Positions 12,568 through 20,241 of a DNA stretch of 20,440 nucleotides are shown in pieces (within the stretch, counting starts at the first letter, position 1; each line of letters opens with the position of its first letter). The position numbers and the translations under genes are program-made. The stretch covers positions 30,417 through 50,856 of the IMG/VR virus record IMGVR_UViG_3300037847_000950, one strand, 5' to 3'. The notes under the pieces are model-generated. The model did not search any database. It was not told where the DNA came from and worked only from the letters and a program-made list of their open reading frames with translations. Source of the stretch: a virus.

Positions 12568-14072
12568 TATGCCATACCTCTTGCTAATCTAGCTCCACCC
12601 ATATCCATCATTAATATTCCTAATGCATCATTCATTGCAGCAGAAGAACCATAAGGATTAAGACCAGCTATTGCATTGCCCATTTCATTTAATGGAGTTG
12701 CTGGTGTAATTTGTTGATAAGGGAATGCATATTCAACAGAACCTCTAGAAGGGCCATAATCAGGATCTTCAGGTGATCCATATATAGCTCTATCTGTTAA
12801 TGCTTGAACACCAGTATTTACAAAACTTTCTCCAAGTTTACCTGTAAAACCAGAAACTTTTTCACCAAAGGTTTCACCAGTAAAACCAAGCTTTTGTTTA
12901 GTTCCTTGGAAAAATTTTCCTACGCGAGATGTAGGTGCTTGTGGACTTAACAATGAACTAAAGTCTGGATCTGGTGCTATAAAAGAAGATGCCTCTCCTG
13001 TTATATCCGTAGGGCTAAATCCAGTTCTAAATCCTGAAGCATCAAAAGAAGAAGGAGAATCTGCTAATTGAAACATGTCAGGACGTTTATAAGTAGGATC
13101 AAGTATACTAATAGTTTTACCAGTTGTCGGAACAACTTGATCTACTTTTGGAGCAAATGTAAACGAATCTTTTACGGAAGCAGTTATATTAGGATCTAAT
13201 AATTGTTCAGTAGAAGGCCCATAAAACTGACCTTCAATTGGACTACCATATCCAGCCATATCATATCCTAAAGTTTGTTGTTGCATTTGAACAGTATCAA
13301 TAGCACCAACATCATAATTCAAAGCTGTTTTAGCTGAATCAGGATCAAGACTTAAATTAACATCTCCGGGTTGAGGGCCTGATATTTGCTGCATAGTTCT
13401 AGCCATGCTATCATTTAACTGTGCAGAAATATTTGATTTAGTTATTGCAGTTTGATTAAAATCTAAATTAATACGAGTACCTTGTTGCAAATTTGTAAAG
13501 TCCATATCAGGGTTTAATCGCTGCAATGTACTTTCAGAAAGCCCTGTTGTTTTACTCATTGATTCAAGAGTCATTCCTTTACCTACAGTTATGTTAGATT
13601 TAAAAGGATCGAATATTCTTTTTGCATCTAACTTAATGCCTTCAAAGACTCCTTCTTTACCAAAGAAATTAGCTTTAGCACTAGAAATATTTATACCCGG
13701 AATTTTATTTAATGCAGTTTTACCAAATTCCATAATACCGCTAGTTACAGTCTTATAAGCATTGACTCCTGCTTGGACAAAACCATGCGCTCCTTTAAGT
13801 ACAGTACCTACGCCTTTAACAACAGTACCTAAAGCACCTCCTGAAAGACCTGCAAACTTACCAGTAAGTGATGCCATATTTCCTGCCATTGCTCCAAAGC
13901 CCTTTAAGAGCGCACCTCCTATCCCCGGTAGGATAAACATCATAGCTAACTGTCCAAGAATACCAATCTTGCCCATAAATTTACCAAACTTTTTAAAGGC
14001 TTTCTTGATTCCTTGACCAATTTTCTTAAAAGCTTTTCGTAAACCTTTTCCTATTTTCTTTAAAAATCCCAT
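12567..14072 (-). CDS. Virion protein with cationic 11-residue repeats and LysM, 501 aa
   Basis: The N-terminus (5-37) is three tandem 11-residue units starting KKIGKG, KKIGQG and KKFGKF, a strongly cationic amphipathic helix like membrane-active peptides. A hydrophobic Gly-rich region follows (38-120, including LAMMFILPGIGGALL and repeated KG steps). Residues 160-205 match a LysM domain (ITVGKGMTLESMSKTTG ... LNPD ... LQQGTRINL). The remaining 300 residues are Pro/Ser/Gly-rich, low in order, and include Phe/Pro motifs. I recall proteins with the 'KKIGKGxxKAFKKIG' start in marine phages as structural proteins. Its place between the 924-aa and ejection genes suggests a tail or ejection component that contacts the membrane and peptidoglycan. 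The start lies four bases after the previous stop. Confidence 0.76.
   Translation of the reverse strand: MGFLKKIGKGLRKAFKKIGQGIKKAFKKFGKFMGKIGILGQLAMMFILPGIGGALLKGFGAMAGNMASLTGKFAGLSGGALGTVVKGVGTVLKGAHGFVQAGVNAYKTVTSGIMEFGKTALNKIPGINISSAKANFFGKEGVFEGIKLDAKRIFDPFKSNITVGKGMTLESMSKTTGLSESTLQRLNPDMDFTNLQQGTRINLDFNQTAITKSNISAQLNDSMARTMQQISGPQPGDVNLSLDPDSAKTALNYDVGAIDTVQMQQQTLGYDMAGYGSPIEGQFYGPSTEQLLDPNITASVKDSFTFAPKVDQVVPTTGKTISILDPTYKRPDMFQLADSPSSFDASGFRTGFSPTDITGEASSFIAPDPDFSSLLSPQAPTSRVGKFFQGTKQKLGFTGETFGEKVSGFTGKLGESFVNTGVQALTDRAIYGSPEDPDYGPSRGSVEYAFPYQQITPATPLNEMGNAIAGLNPYGSSAAMNDALGILMMDMGGARLARGMA
13962..14060 (-). repeat. Three tandem 11-residue cationic repeats (501-aa protein N-terminus)
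   Basis: Residues 5-15, 16-26 and 27-37 align as KKIGKGLRKAF, KKIGQGIKKAF and KKFGKFMGKIG. Positions 1-2 are Lys-Lys, position 4 is Gly in all three, position 3 is Ile, Ile, Phe, and the first two units end in KAF. An 11-residue spacing places the hydrophobic residues on one helical face. Confidence 0.85.
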
Positions 14073-14076
14073 AGTT

Positions 14077-16851
14077 TTATCCTATCCTTCCTCGATTAAT
14101 TATACCATCAATAGTTGAAACTAATTGATCTGGAGTTTTTTTAGATTTTTCTGAAACAGAAGTTTCATTAGCAATAGCAGTAGCATACAAAGTTGTCCTA
14201 CGCTGTTGATCATTTTCATAGGCTTGCCTAAGATACGCTGATTGATCTCTCATTTCTTGCCATATAAAATTTTGTTCTGCGCTACTTATTGCAAAAGCCT
14301 GTTGAGCATTAAGTTGATTTGCAGCATTCTGAGCAGCAGTATCTATTGTATTAGCTTTTCTACGCCACTCTATATTAGATTGCTCGACTGCTTGAGCATT
14401 TTGAGCATTCCATATATCTCGTTGATTTTCAATGTTAGCATTGAATTGATCTACTTGTATATTCATTTGTGTATTAAATTTTTGAGCTTCTAAATTATTT
14501 TGAGCATTTATAGCTTTCATTCGATTGCTTTCAGCAATATTAAATTGCTCCATTGCATTGGCTTGGCTAGTATTAAACTGATTCATATTTGCTTCCATAT
14601 TAGCAAAAAACTGATCTGTTTGATTTTTAGAGGTTGCATTAAATTGTTTTGCAGCATTTGCAGCAGCTTGGTTAGAAAGCATTCTTTGTTGCTTTAGTTG
14701 TTGATCTAAAATAGTAGCCTGTTGCCTGTTATTTAAATTAGCCATATCCATTTGCAAAAAATTATTAGCATTAGTAATAGCTAGTTTAGTTTGTTGATCA
14801 GCGGCTGCAAGATCCATAGTAGCCATTGTAGTTGCATTTTGCATAGCAGATTGTTGACGAGCATTAAAATCAGCGAGTGTTGCATTTTGCATAAATTTAC
14901 TATTTGCTAGTTCGACTTGTTGGGCAGCATTAAACTTAGTCATATCTACTCTAGCAACCATTGCAGCATTTTGAACTGCTCGTTGTTGATCTACGCTTAA
15001 TTGAGCTTGATTCATATCCGCAGCTATTTTAGCAGATGTTAAATTTGTTTGCAATCTTGCATTAAGATTAGCCATCTCAGTTTGTTGAGCTGCACTAAGA
15101 TTTTCAGATTCGTTTTGATTCCTAGAAGTTAAATTAGCAAGTCTCATCTGTTGATCGTTGGTAAGATTTGCAAGTTCCATTTGCTGTTTAAAAGCTGCAT
15201 TCTTTTCTAAGAAACTTGCAGCTATCTGTCGATCTTGTATAAGAGCTTGTTGTTCATTAGAAAGATTCTGTGCCGCTCTTTGTTGTAACGCTGTGGCATT
15301 TGACTGAGCAATAGGCATAGCACTTTGTATAATAGCATTAAATAAAGCATCACGGCCTACTGAAGATGCAGACAAACCTCTTTGAGCCATCATTTGTTCT
15401 ACTGCTGCAATAGCTGGTCTAGCCCATGAAGGAGGCTTACCTTCTTCCATACCTGCTACAAGATTTTCCATTTGAGTAGATACTAGAGCCTCTTTAGGAA
15501 GGGCTGCAACGGCTCCTAAAGATTCTTGGCTTTGGCCTTCTATTTTAAAACCTTCAACGTCTTCCATGATTTGATTAGCTACTTCAGGATCTAAATCATG
15601 ATCAGAAGCAAGTTTATCAGCAGCAGCTTGTTTTGCTTTAGCTCCTTGGACTAAACGAGGCTTCATAGAGTTTCCGAAACCAAACTCATTTATAATCTGA
15701 GCAGCTTCACCATCTGGTGCTGGCATTCCTAGTTGAACTTCTCGTTGTTGTTTTTCAGCAGGATCTGTTTGAACTACTTCTGCAACTCTACCTGTAACTT
15801 TATCAACAAAAGCATCATCTGATATAGTAAAGTCTTGTTTCTGTGCCATAGCTTGTTCTTCAGCTAAAGCATCTCGTCTAGCAGTTTCTACTCTGTTTCT
15901 ATCTCGAAACTCAGGGCCTTCAGCTTCTGCTATTTTAGATACTTCTCCTTGCGCTGCTTCTGTTGCAGGTTGAAAAGTTACAATTCTATCAGCCTCGTAA
16001 GTATTAGCATCAGTTCTGTCTGGAGTAGCCGCAGAACCTGCTGTACCTTGAGAAGCAAAAGGTCGATCAGCACTAACTTTTGTAGGATCAGCAATTTGTG
16101 GCATAGTACCATCAGTAGCTAATTGTTGAACATCTGTACTTATACCTGCTTTAAGTTTATCAGCATCTGAAGACTGTTCTGTAACTGCTCCTACATTTAA
16201 TTTAGAAACATCAGGTTTAGTTGGGGTATAAGTAGGATTATCTTCAGTACCTACTCGACCCATTAATTCTCTTGCAGGATCATTTTTTGTAGGATCAGCA
16301 GCTTCCGCAGCCGCTCTATCTTTTGCTGCTTGTTCTGCTTCTGCATTTACTTTATCAACTTCTGCTTGTTGTTCATCAGTAAGTTCTACAGTTTCACTTA
16401 AATTACTTGGATTATTATACTGCCCCATTCTTCCTCTCCCTGTTTCACCTACTTGAACACTTCTACCACGACTATCTACTTTTCTAGTTGTTCTTGCTTT
16501 ATTTCTAAATGGAGCTGATTGTACTTGAGCTTCTCCTGTACCTTCTATTCCACCAACTTGTTCATTTACTCCTTGTACTGCTCCTGACTGCACTTTGTTT
16601 AGCGCATCTAATCGAGCAGACTCTTCAGCAGAAGGCGTACCTATCTTAGATTGATCTATTTGACCTCGTTTTACAACTTCTTCGTTAGAAGGCTTAGGAG
16701 TAGTTGGATTTTTTTGTTTAGGTATTTTTTTACCACCTCGACCCGTCATGATAGCATCTAGTTCACCAAACTGTCTACCGCCTGTACGCACACTAACACG
16801 CCCACCTTTGCGGTAATCTACTCGTTTTTTAGAAGCTCTTTTTCGTGCCAT
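14077..16851 (-). CDS. Gln/Asn-rich hendecad-repeat structural protein, 924 aa
   Basis: Residues 1-45 are basic with Gly-Gly motifs (RKGGRVSVRTGGRQFGE). Residues 50-400 are polar, Glu/Ala/Thr/Pro-rich and probably disordered or extended. Residues 400-525 are helical (DKLASDHDLDPEVANQIMED; WARPAIAAVEQMMAQRGLSA). Residues 530-850 are a long Gln/Asn/Ala-rich repeat with an 11-residue period, predicting a long right-handed coiled coil. The repeat ends in SNIEWRRKANTIDTAAQN. I recall near-identical repeat proteins in many marine podoviruses and myoviruses as virion proteins of uncertain place, often called tail- or fibre-related. Its long rod could span the tail or periplasm. The ATG at 16851 shares a base with the previous stop (TAATG). 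Confidence 0.8.
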   Translation of the reverse strand: MARKRASKKRVDYRKGGRVSVRTGGRQFGELDAIMTGRGGKKIPKQKNPTTPKPSNEEVVKRGQIDQSKIGTPSAEESARLDALNKVQSGAVQGVNEQVGGIEGTGEAQVQSAPFRNKARTTRKVDSRGRSVQVGETGRGRMGQYNNPSNLSETVELTDEQQAEVDKVNAEAEQAAKDRAAAEAADPTKNDPARELMGRVGTEDNPTYTPTKPDVSKLNVGAVTEQSSDADKLKAGISTDVQQLATDGTMPQIADPTKVSADRPFASQGTAGSAATPDRTDANTYEADRIVTFQPATEAAQGEVSKIAEAEGPEFRDRNRVETARRDALAEEQAMAQKQDFTISDDAFVDKVTGRVAEVVQTDPAEKQQREVQLGMPAPDGEAAQIINEFGFGNSMKPRLVQGAKAKQAAADKLASDHDLDPEVANQIMEDVEGFKIEGQSQESLGAVAALPKEALVSTQMENLVAGMEEGKPPSWARPAIAAVEQMMAQRGLSASSVGRDALFNAIIQSAMPIAQSNATALQQRAAQNLSNEQQALIQDRQIAASFLEKNAAFKQQMELANLTNDQQMRLANLTSRNQNESENLSAAQQTEMANLNARLQTNLTSAKIAADMNQAQLSVDQQRAVQNAAMVARVDMTKFNAAQQVELANSKFMQNATLADFNARQQSAMQNATTMATMDLAAADQQTKLAITNANNFLQMDMANLNNRQQATILDQQLKQQRMLSNQAAANAAKQFNATSKNQTDQFFANMEANMNQFNTSQANAMEQFNIAESNRMKAINAQNNLEAQKFNTQMNIQVDQFNANIENQRDIWNAQNAQAVEQSNIEWRRKANTIDTAAQNAANQLNAQQAFAISSAEQNFIWQEMRDQSAYLRQAYENDQQRRTTLYATAIANETSVSEKSKKTPDQLVSTIDGIINRGRIG
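14302..15264 (-). repeat. Hendecad (11-residue) repeat region in the 924-aa protein
   Basis: The first Q of QQ pairs falls at residues 534, 556, 567, 589, 622, 644, 666 and 710, all multiples of 11 apart; one pair at 686 is out of register. Further on, the residue before Asn in FN/WN/LN motifs falls at 737, 759, 770, 792, 803, 814 and 847, again multiples of 11. The two registers differ by an offset. Confidence 0.85.
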
Positions 16852-16961
16852 TACTTTTCCTTTTTAGATTTAACCTTCTTATCAGATTTCTTTTGTCCTA
16901 AAGTAACCCTCATCCATTTCCAAATTTTTTCTCGTTGTGTCTTATTCTTCTTTTTCGTCAT
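16851..16961 (-). CDS. Tiny Lys-rich protein, 36 aa
   Basis: This 36-residue frame bridges the holin-like gene and the 924-aa gene. Its start overlaps the end of the holin-like frame by 20 bases and its TAA shares a base with the ATG of the 924-aa gene. It is very basic (starting MTKKKNK and ending KKVKSKKEK) with a Trp/Arg helix in the middle (REKIWKWMRVTLGQ), so it might associate with membranes or nucleic acid. AGGA lies right against the ATG and GGAG eleven bases upstream, so initiation strength is doubtful. The exact TAATG fit to the next gene supports it being translated. No family is recognised. Confidence 0.5.
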   Translation of the reverse strand: MTKKKNKTQREKIWKWMRVTLGQKKSDKKVKSKKEK

Positions 16962-17127
16962 TCCTAAATATACTCCTTACAGTCTGTGTCTCATAAATAC
17001 GGATACAAGTCCATATTAATGTTGCTAAGGCTGCTAAAGGAGGTAACCAACCCATCAACGCTGAAGCAGTCGTGGATACTGCTAATACATCTACCCCTGA
17101 CTTAACTGCTTCAGTATCTAATGCCAT
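16942..17127 (-). CDS. Small membrane protein, holin candidate, 61 aa
   Basis: Residues 12-46 are hydrophobic, with one clear membrane segment at about 22-42 (SALMGWLPPLAALATLIWTC) and a preceding weakly hydrophobic Ala/Val stretch. The C-terminus is charged (RSIFRNDEKEE). The size and plan resemble small class II podovirus holins (the T7 gp17.5 type), which also lie after the tail-fibre genes, as here. The gene is 13 kb from the endolysin, which would be unusual if it were the only holin; the 124-aa protein at 2831-3205 competes for the role. GGAGAG lies eight bases before the ATG, a good ribosome binding site. The stop lies inside the start of the 36-aa gene. Confidence 0.7.
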   Translation of the reverse strand: MALDTEAVKSGVDVLAVSTTASALMGWLPPLAALATLIWTCIRIYETQTVRSIFRNDEKEE

Positions 17128-17130
17128 CTA

Positions 17131-17301
17131 CTACTCTCCTTTGTCCTTTGCTAGTCCTACATTCAACGCAATCATATCTATAAACTTATAAGCCTTTGCA
17201 ACCCATTCATCGTCTTTAGGTGTAGGAGTTACTGCTGCAACTGCTGAAGCTAAAGCTACTGCTGCTGTTACAATGTTAAATATGTCTACTATTATTTCCA
17301 T
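17131..17301 (-). CDS. Small membrane protein, 56 aa
   Basis: The frame runs from ATG at 17301, immediately after the preceding TAG (TAGATG), to TAG at 17131-17133. Residues 4-25 are a hydrophobic Ala/Val helix (IVDIFNIVTAAVALASAVAA), then TPTPKDDEW, then an amphipathic helix (VAKAYKFIDMIALNVG) and a Lys-rich end. I recall small phage proteins with 'ILNIVTxxVxxASAIAAxTPTPKDD' near holin-like genes. A one-pass membrane protein is likely, perhaps part of the same lysis or membrane cassette as the 61-aa gene three bases downstream. No function is known to me. Confidence 0.66.
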   Translation of the reverse strand: MEIIVDIFNIVTAAVALASAVAAVTPTPKDDEWVAKAYKFIDMIALNVGLAKDKGE

Positions 17302-17562
17302 CTATCCCGGCCCTCCTGATTCCATAGCTGCTTTATGTTTAGCCTTTGCGTCATCTGTAAAGTAAATCTCAGCTAGTTTTTTAACTTCATCTGATTCACC
17401 ACTAACGTCATCGTTAGGTGAGACTACATGACGATGAAAGGTTCTGGATAGTTCTGCACCGTCATCAGTTACTATAGTAGCTGTACGGACTTGTAAAACT
17501 TTCCAATCACCTACATCCACTATTTCTATTTTGTCATCTTTTGTTAATTTTTCTAAAGCCAT
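17302..17562 (-). CDS. Conserved marine-phage-like hypothetical protein, 86 aa
   Basis: A small acidic protein with a beta-rich core: KIEIVDVGDWKVLQVRTATIV, DDGAELSRTFHRHVVSP, followed by an acidic helix (DEVKKLAEIYFTDDAKAKH). I recall the pattern 'DKIEIVG...VQVRTATxIxxDGxELSRxFHRHVxxPxDD' from many marine phages, always beside tail-fibre genes and without a function. It could be a small virion or fibre-associated protein. GGAG lies six bases before the ATG. It follows a 56-base gap after the fibre gene and directly abuts the next start. Confidence 0.77.
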   Translation of the reverse strand: MALEKLTKDDKIEIVDVGDWKVLQVRTATIVTDDGAELSRTFHRHVVSPNDDVSGESDEVKKLAEIYFTDDAKAKHKAAMESGGPG

Positions 17563-17618
17563 TTTATTCTCCTTGTGTGTCGATGCCTACCAATCCAGTA
17601 GACATAAGTTTGAAATTG

Positions 17619-18872
17619 TTAAGCTGCTATATACGATAAACTACCAATTATTCCAAAAGAACCGTCAACATCAGGAGGAGTCCAACCAATATTATCACCT
17701 GACATATAAAGAGTTATCATAGAAACACCATCAGACGCATATGGAACAATCCAAGAATAACTATTATGGAAATCTAAAGCATCCACCATACAAGAACCTG
17801 TTGTTATATGTTTGTTACTATTTGAAGCAGTATTAAAAGGTATACCTGAAATTTGTATGCCTCCAGCAGCACTACCTAAATTAGTAACTGTCAGATGAAA
17901 AGTTAAATGCACTATTCTTCCTACTTTAGTATAAGAACCATTTTGAGCAGACATAGTTGGACTTCCATTAGTAGTTGAGCCTTGCATTACTGGAGTCCAA
18001 TTCCCTTCTTCATAGTCATCAAGGGCGTTGGCTGTACTAGTATCTCCATTAAATGTAATGCCTCCAGATGGCATAACTCTCATTTTTTCTGTAGGAGTTG
18101 ATGATCCATCAGGAGTAGTAAAAAATCTTAAAGCTCCGGGTACATCGTTATTACCAACATCTCCGTAAATTATAGCATCTATATAAGCCGCTGCGTTTTG
18201 CAGATCAGTACCATCAGCAGCTTGAAAAAATATTCCTCCAATTTGATCTCCATTTTGAAGAGCCGTAGAAGATCCATTAGATGTGCCTCTAGAAGAACCA
18301 ATCATAAGATAGGCTCCGTTTGAAGCATTTGTATTTGCAACTAAACCTAAACTAGCTAAATCGTAACTTGTACCTTCTTGAAATAAAGCTGGAGTTACGC
18401 CTGACATATTCCTAGAGGCTGTAGTTCCAAAAAAAACTTTGTCATTTCCAGCGTCCACAAATAAACGATTAGCGTTAGCATCAGACTCAATACGGAAATC
18501 TAAGTCTACAGAGTCTTCGTTAAAAACAGTTTCTGTGGAAGTAATATTAATTCTATTTCGTTCTGTGCCACCTACAGTTGAATGGATTTGTAATATTCCA
18601 TCCTCTGAAGTATTACTAGCATCAGCAATTTGACCTACCATGTAACCAAATCTAGTTACATTTCCTGCATCATCATCAGCATTAAAAGAGATTAAACCAA
18701 TATAATCATTATCAGCAGGACTACCACTGTCTCTTGTTAAAGCTAATCTTGGCCCTGAATTTTCATCAGCGTCTGTGCTTTTTAAAGTAAGAACGTCTGA
18801 GTTATCATCAACAGTAATAGTAATACCGTCATCAAAGTCTACTACGCTTGGTGAAATTTTAGTTATTGACAT
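17619..18872 (-). CDS. Tail-fibre/receptor-binding-type protein, 417 aa
   Basis: A Ser/Thr/Asn/Asp-rich, beta-structured protein of the kind found in phage fibres. Residues 15-160 contain repeated beta segments (ITITVDDNSDVLTLKSTDAD; FRIESDANANRLFVDAGNDK) that resemble fibre shaft pieces. Residues 284-325 carry LDDYEEGNWTPVM ... YTKVGRIVHLTFHL, a motif I recall at the start of C-terminal sandwich domains of marine-phage fibres. The last 100 residues are Gly/Ser/aromatic-rich and probably form the host-binding tip. No trimeric chaperone or S74 peptidase is seen. It follows the other fibre gene by 22 bases with GGAG nine bases before the ATG. Base composition is AT-rich like the genes downstream of it. 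Confidence 0.8.
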   Translation of the reverse strand: MSITKISPSVVDFDDGITITVDDNSDVLTLKSTDADENSGPRLALTRDSGSPADNDYIGLISFNADDDAGNVTRFGYMVGQIADASNTSEDGILQIHSTVGGTERNRINITSTETVFNEDSVDLDFRIESDANANRLFVDAGNDKVFFGTTASRNMSGVTPALFQEGTSYDLASLGLVANTNASNGAYLMIGSSRGTSNGSSTALQNGDQIGGIFFQAADGTDLQNAAAYIDAIIYGDVGNNDVPGALRFFTTPDGSSTPTEKMRVMPSGGITFNGDTSTANALDDYEEGNWTPVMQGSTTNGSPTMSAQNGSYTKVGRIVHLTFHLTVTNLGSAAGGIQISGIPFNTASNSNKHITTGSCMVDALDFHNSYSWIVPYASDGVSMITLYMSGDNIGWTPPDVDGSFGIIGSLSYIAA

Positions 18873-18894
18873 TTATGTTTTCTCCATAATCGCT

Positions 18895-20226
18895 CTAATC
18901 TCGTTTAAGGGGTTCTGTTATTGGTCGTCCGTCTGAATCCGTCCAAGACGTGTCTTTCATGTGCTGATCGTGACGCTCTCCTACAACCATCCATGAGATG
19001 GTGTCTGTGCAAGTGTTGTCTTGAGCGGTAATGGTAAGGATGTTTCCAGAGACAGAACCTTTGACAGGCGTCCACCCAGATTCATTTGAAGTAAAGCACT
19101 GAGTATTTGTATTTAATAAAACAAAAGTGCCTTCGGTCATTCGTCCAGCAGTGTCAAGATTAACCGTTGCAGAACCCCCGACTAAATCTACTGCGCCGCG
19201 ATAAATCAAATCAGCTTGTGGGCCTTCTATAAACGAATGGACTAGCTCATGAGTATCTTTCTTTGCGGGCAAAGGGTGAGTAATTCTAAAAGACCCAGAA
19301 CCTTTTGAGAGCGCACCATGTACCTGTACATCACCATTTTCGTATAGTTGAAGGATGCTTGTGTTTGAGCTAGAAGCTCTGTACGCATAGATCATATAAT
19401 CCGTTGTGCCGCTAAAAACCGTTAAAAGACCAAAACCTGTGTCACTCGGCCCTGTCCAGTTTTGTGCGTAGAAATCTCCACCCGATCCATGCAAACTCAA
19501 AGCAGCATCCAAGTAGTTAGAACCAACCTCGCTGGTAACAATACGCATTCCTGCATCGTGCGTATAATTATTAGAGGTTGTCCCCAGTTGTATCCCACCA
19601 TTGCTAGTTAGCGTCATCTGTGGCGTATCATTTTCATAATTATCACGACCAGCGACGAAATGCAGATGTTGACGTCCGAAGGTATCAAAAGCTTTACCGT
19701 ACATCCCTACAAAGTGATCCTCAGTTCCACTAGAATCTGAGTTTCCAAGCAAAAATGCGCCAGTTTTATCGCCCGCTTCTATGGCCGTATCTGCTCTAAA
19801 AGCAATTATCTCTGCTCCTGTCGCGCTGCTGCTTACAAGTTGATTGCCTAAAAGAACGCCTGTTGGAACGGTGTCAGTGCCGTGAAGTAACTTTCCAGAA
19901 GAATCCAGTCTCATGGTTTCAGTATTGTTATTAGTAGAAAACGTCATTGCCTTATTAGCTGGCTCATACTCAATAGCACATTCAACGTCATCGTCTACAT
20001 CGCCAAACAAAATTCCTGATTCTTGGTCAGCGTCAGTTTTAAAATGTAAAAAGGCTCTGTCTCCAGTTCTACCTATTCTTAACATTGAATCAGCGTTAAA
20101 GGCATCTCCAGAATCTGTACCTATTAAAACTCTTTCACTACTGTCTATAGTTATAGCCGTGGCATTACTAGAATCTGCAATCCCCGGTGTGCTGCTTAGT
20201 TCGACTGGTATTTCAGTTAACGCCAT
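18895..20226 (-). CDS. Tail-fibre-type protein with conserved C-terminal domain, 443 aa
   Basis: The first 120 residues are short beta repeats (ITIDSSERVLIGTDSGDAF; TMRLDSSGKLLHGTD) typical of fibre shafts. The middle is Gly/Ser/Thr-rich. Residues 308-443 form a distinct domain: KGSGSFRITHPLP, LVHSFIEGPQADLIYRG, RMTEGTF, FTSNESGW, and SWMVVGERHDQH, with Cys377 and Cys406. This resembles a C-terminal domain I recall in other phage fibres ('GSFxIxHPL ... LxHSFxEGP/SP ... SWxVxGxRxD'), perhaps a conserved assembly or attachment end. Most of the gene is clearly richer in G+C than the genes downstream of it, while the N-terminal 60 codons are AT-rich, which hints at exchange. GGGAG lies eight bases before the ATG. 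Confidence 0.8.
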   Translation of the reverse strand: MALTEIPVELSSTPGIADSSNATAITIDSSERVLIGTDSGDAFNADSMLRIGRTGDRAFLHFKTDADQESGILFGDVDDDVECAIEYEPANKAMTFSTNNNTETMRLDSSGKLLHGTDTVPTGVLLGNQLVSSSATGAEIIAFRADTAIEAGDKTGAFLLGNSDSSGTEDHFVGMYGKAFDTFGRQHLHFVAGRDNYENDTPQMTLTSNGGIQLGTTSNNYTHDAGMRIVTSEVGSNYLDAALSLHGSGGDFYAQNWTGPSDTGFGLLTVFSGTTDYMIYAYRASSSNTSILQLYENGDVQVHGALSKGSGSFRITHPLPAKKDTHELVHSFIEGPQADLIYRGAVDLVGGSATVNLDTAGRMTEGTFVLLNTNTQCFTSNESGWTPVKGSVSGNILTITAQDNTCTDTISWMVVGERHDQHMKDTSWTDSDGRPITEPLKRD

Positions 20227-20241
20227 ATATTATTCTCCCTT

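Noticed and set aside
14242-14697. Two plus-strand frames of 83 and 65 codons
   Set aside because: They are opposite the hendecad-repeat region; Gln/Asn-rich codons leave few stops on the other strand, and the products are low-complexity Ile/Ser/Cys sequences.
14302-15264. Possible tail tape-measure protein
   Set aside because: The Gln/Asn hendecads and the Gly-Gly start match a marine-phage repeat structural family better than a tape measure, and there are no hydrophobic tape-measure segments or neighbouring chaperone frameshift genes.
16942-17301. Toxin-antitoxin or anti-phage defence pair in the small-gene cluster
   Set aside because: The products are small membrane or basic proteins in a virion/lysis series with no toxin motif; a holin-type role is the simpler reading.
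17564-17605. A 13-codon minus-strand frame in the gap after the 417-aa fibre gene
   Set aside because: It has no Shine-Dalgarno before it and is too short to judge; the GGAG at its end serves the 86-aa gene instead.
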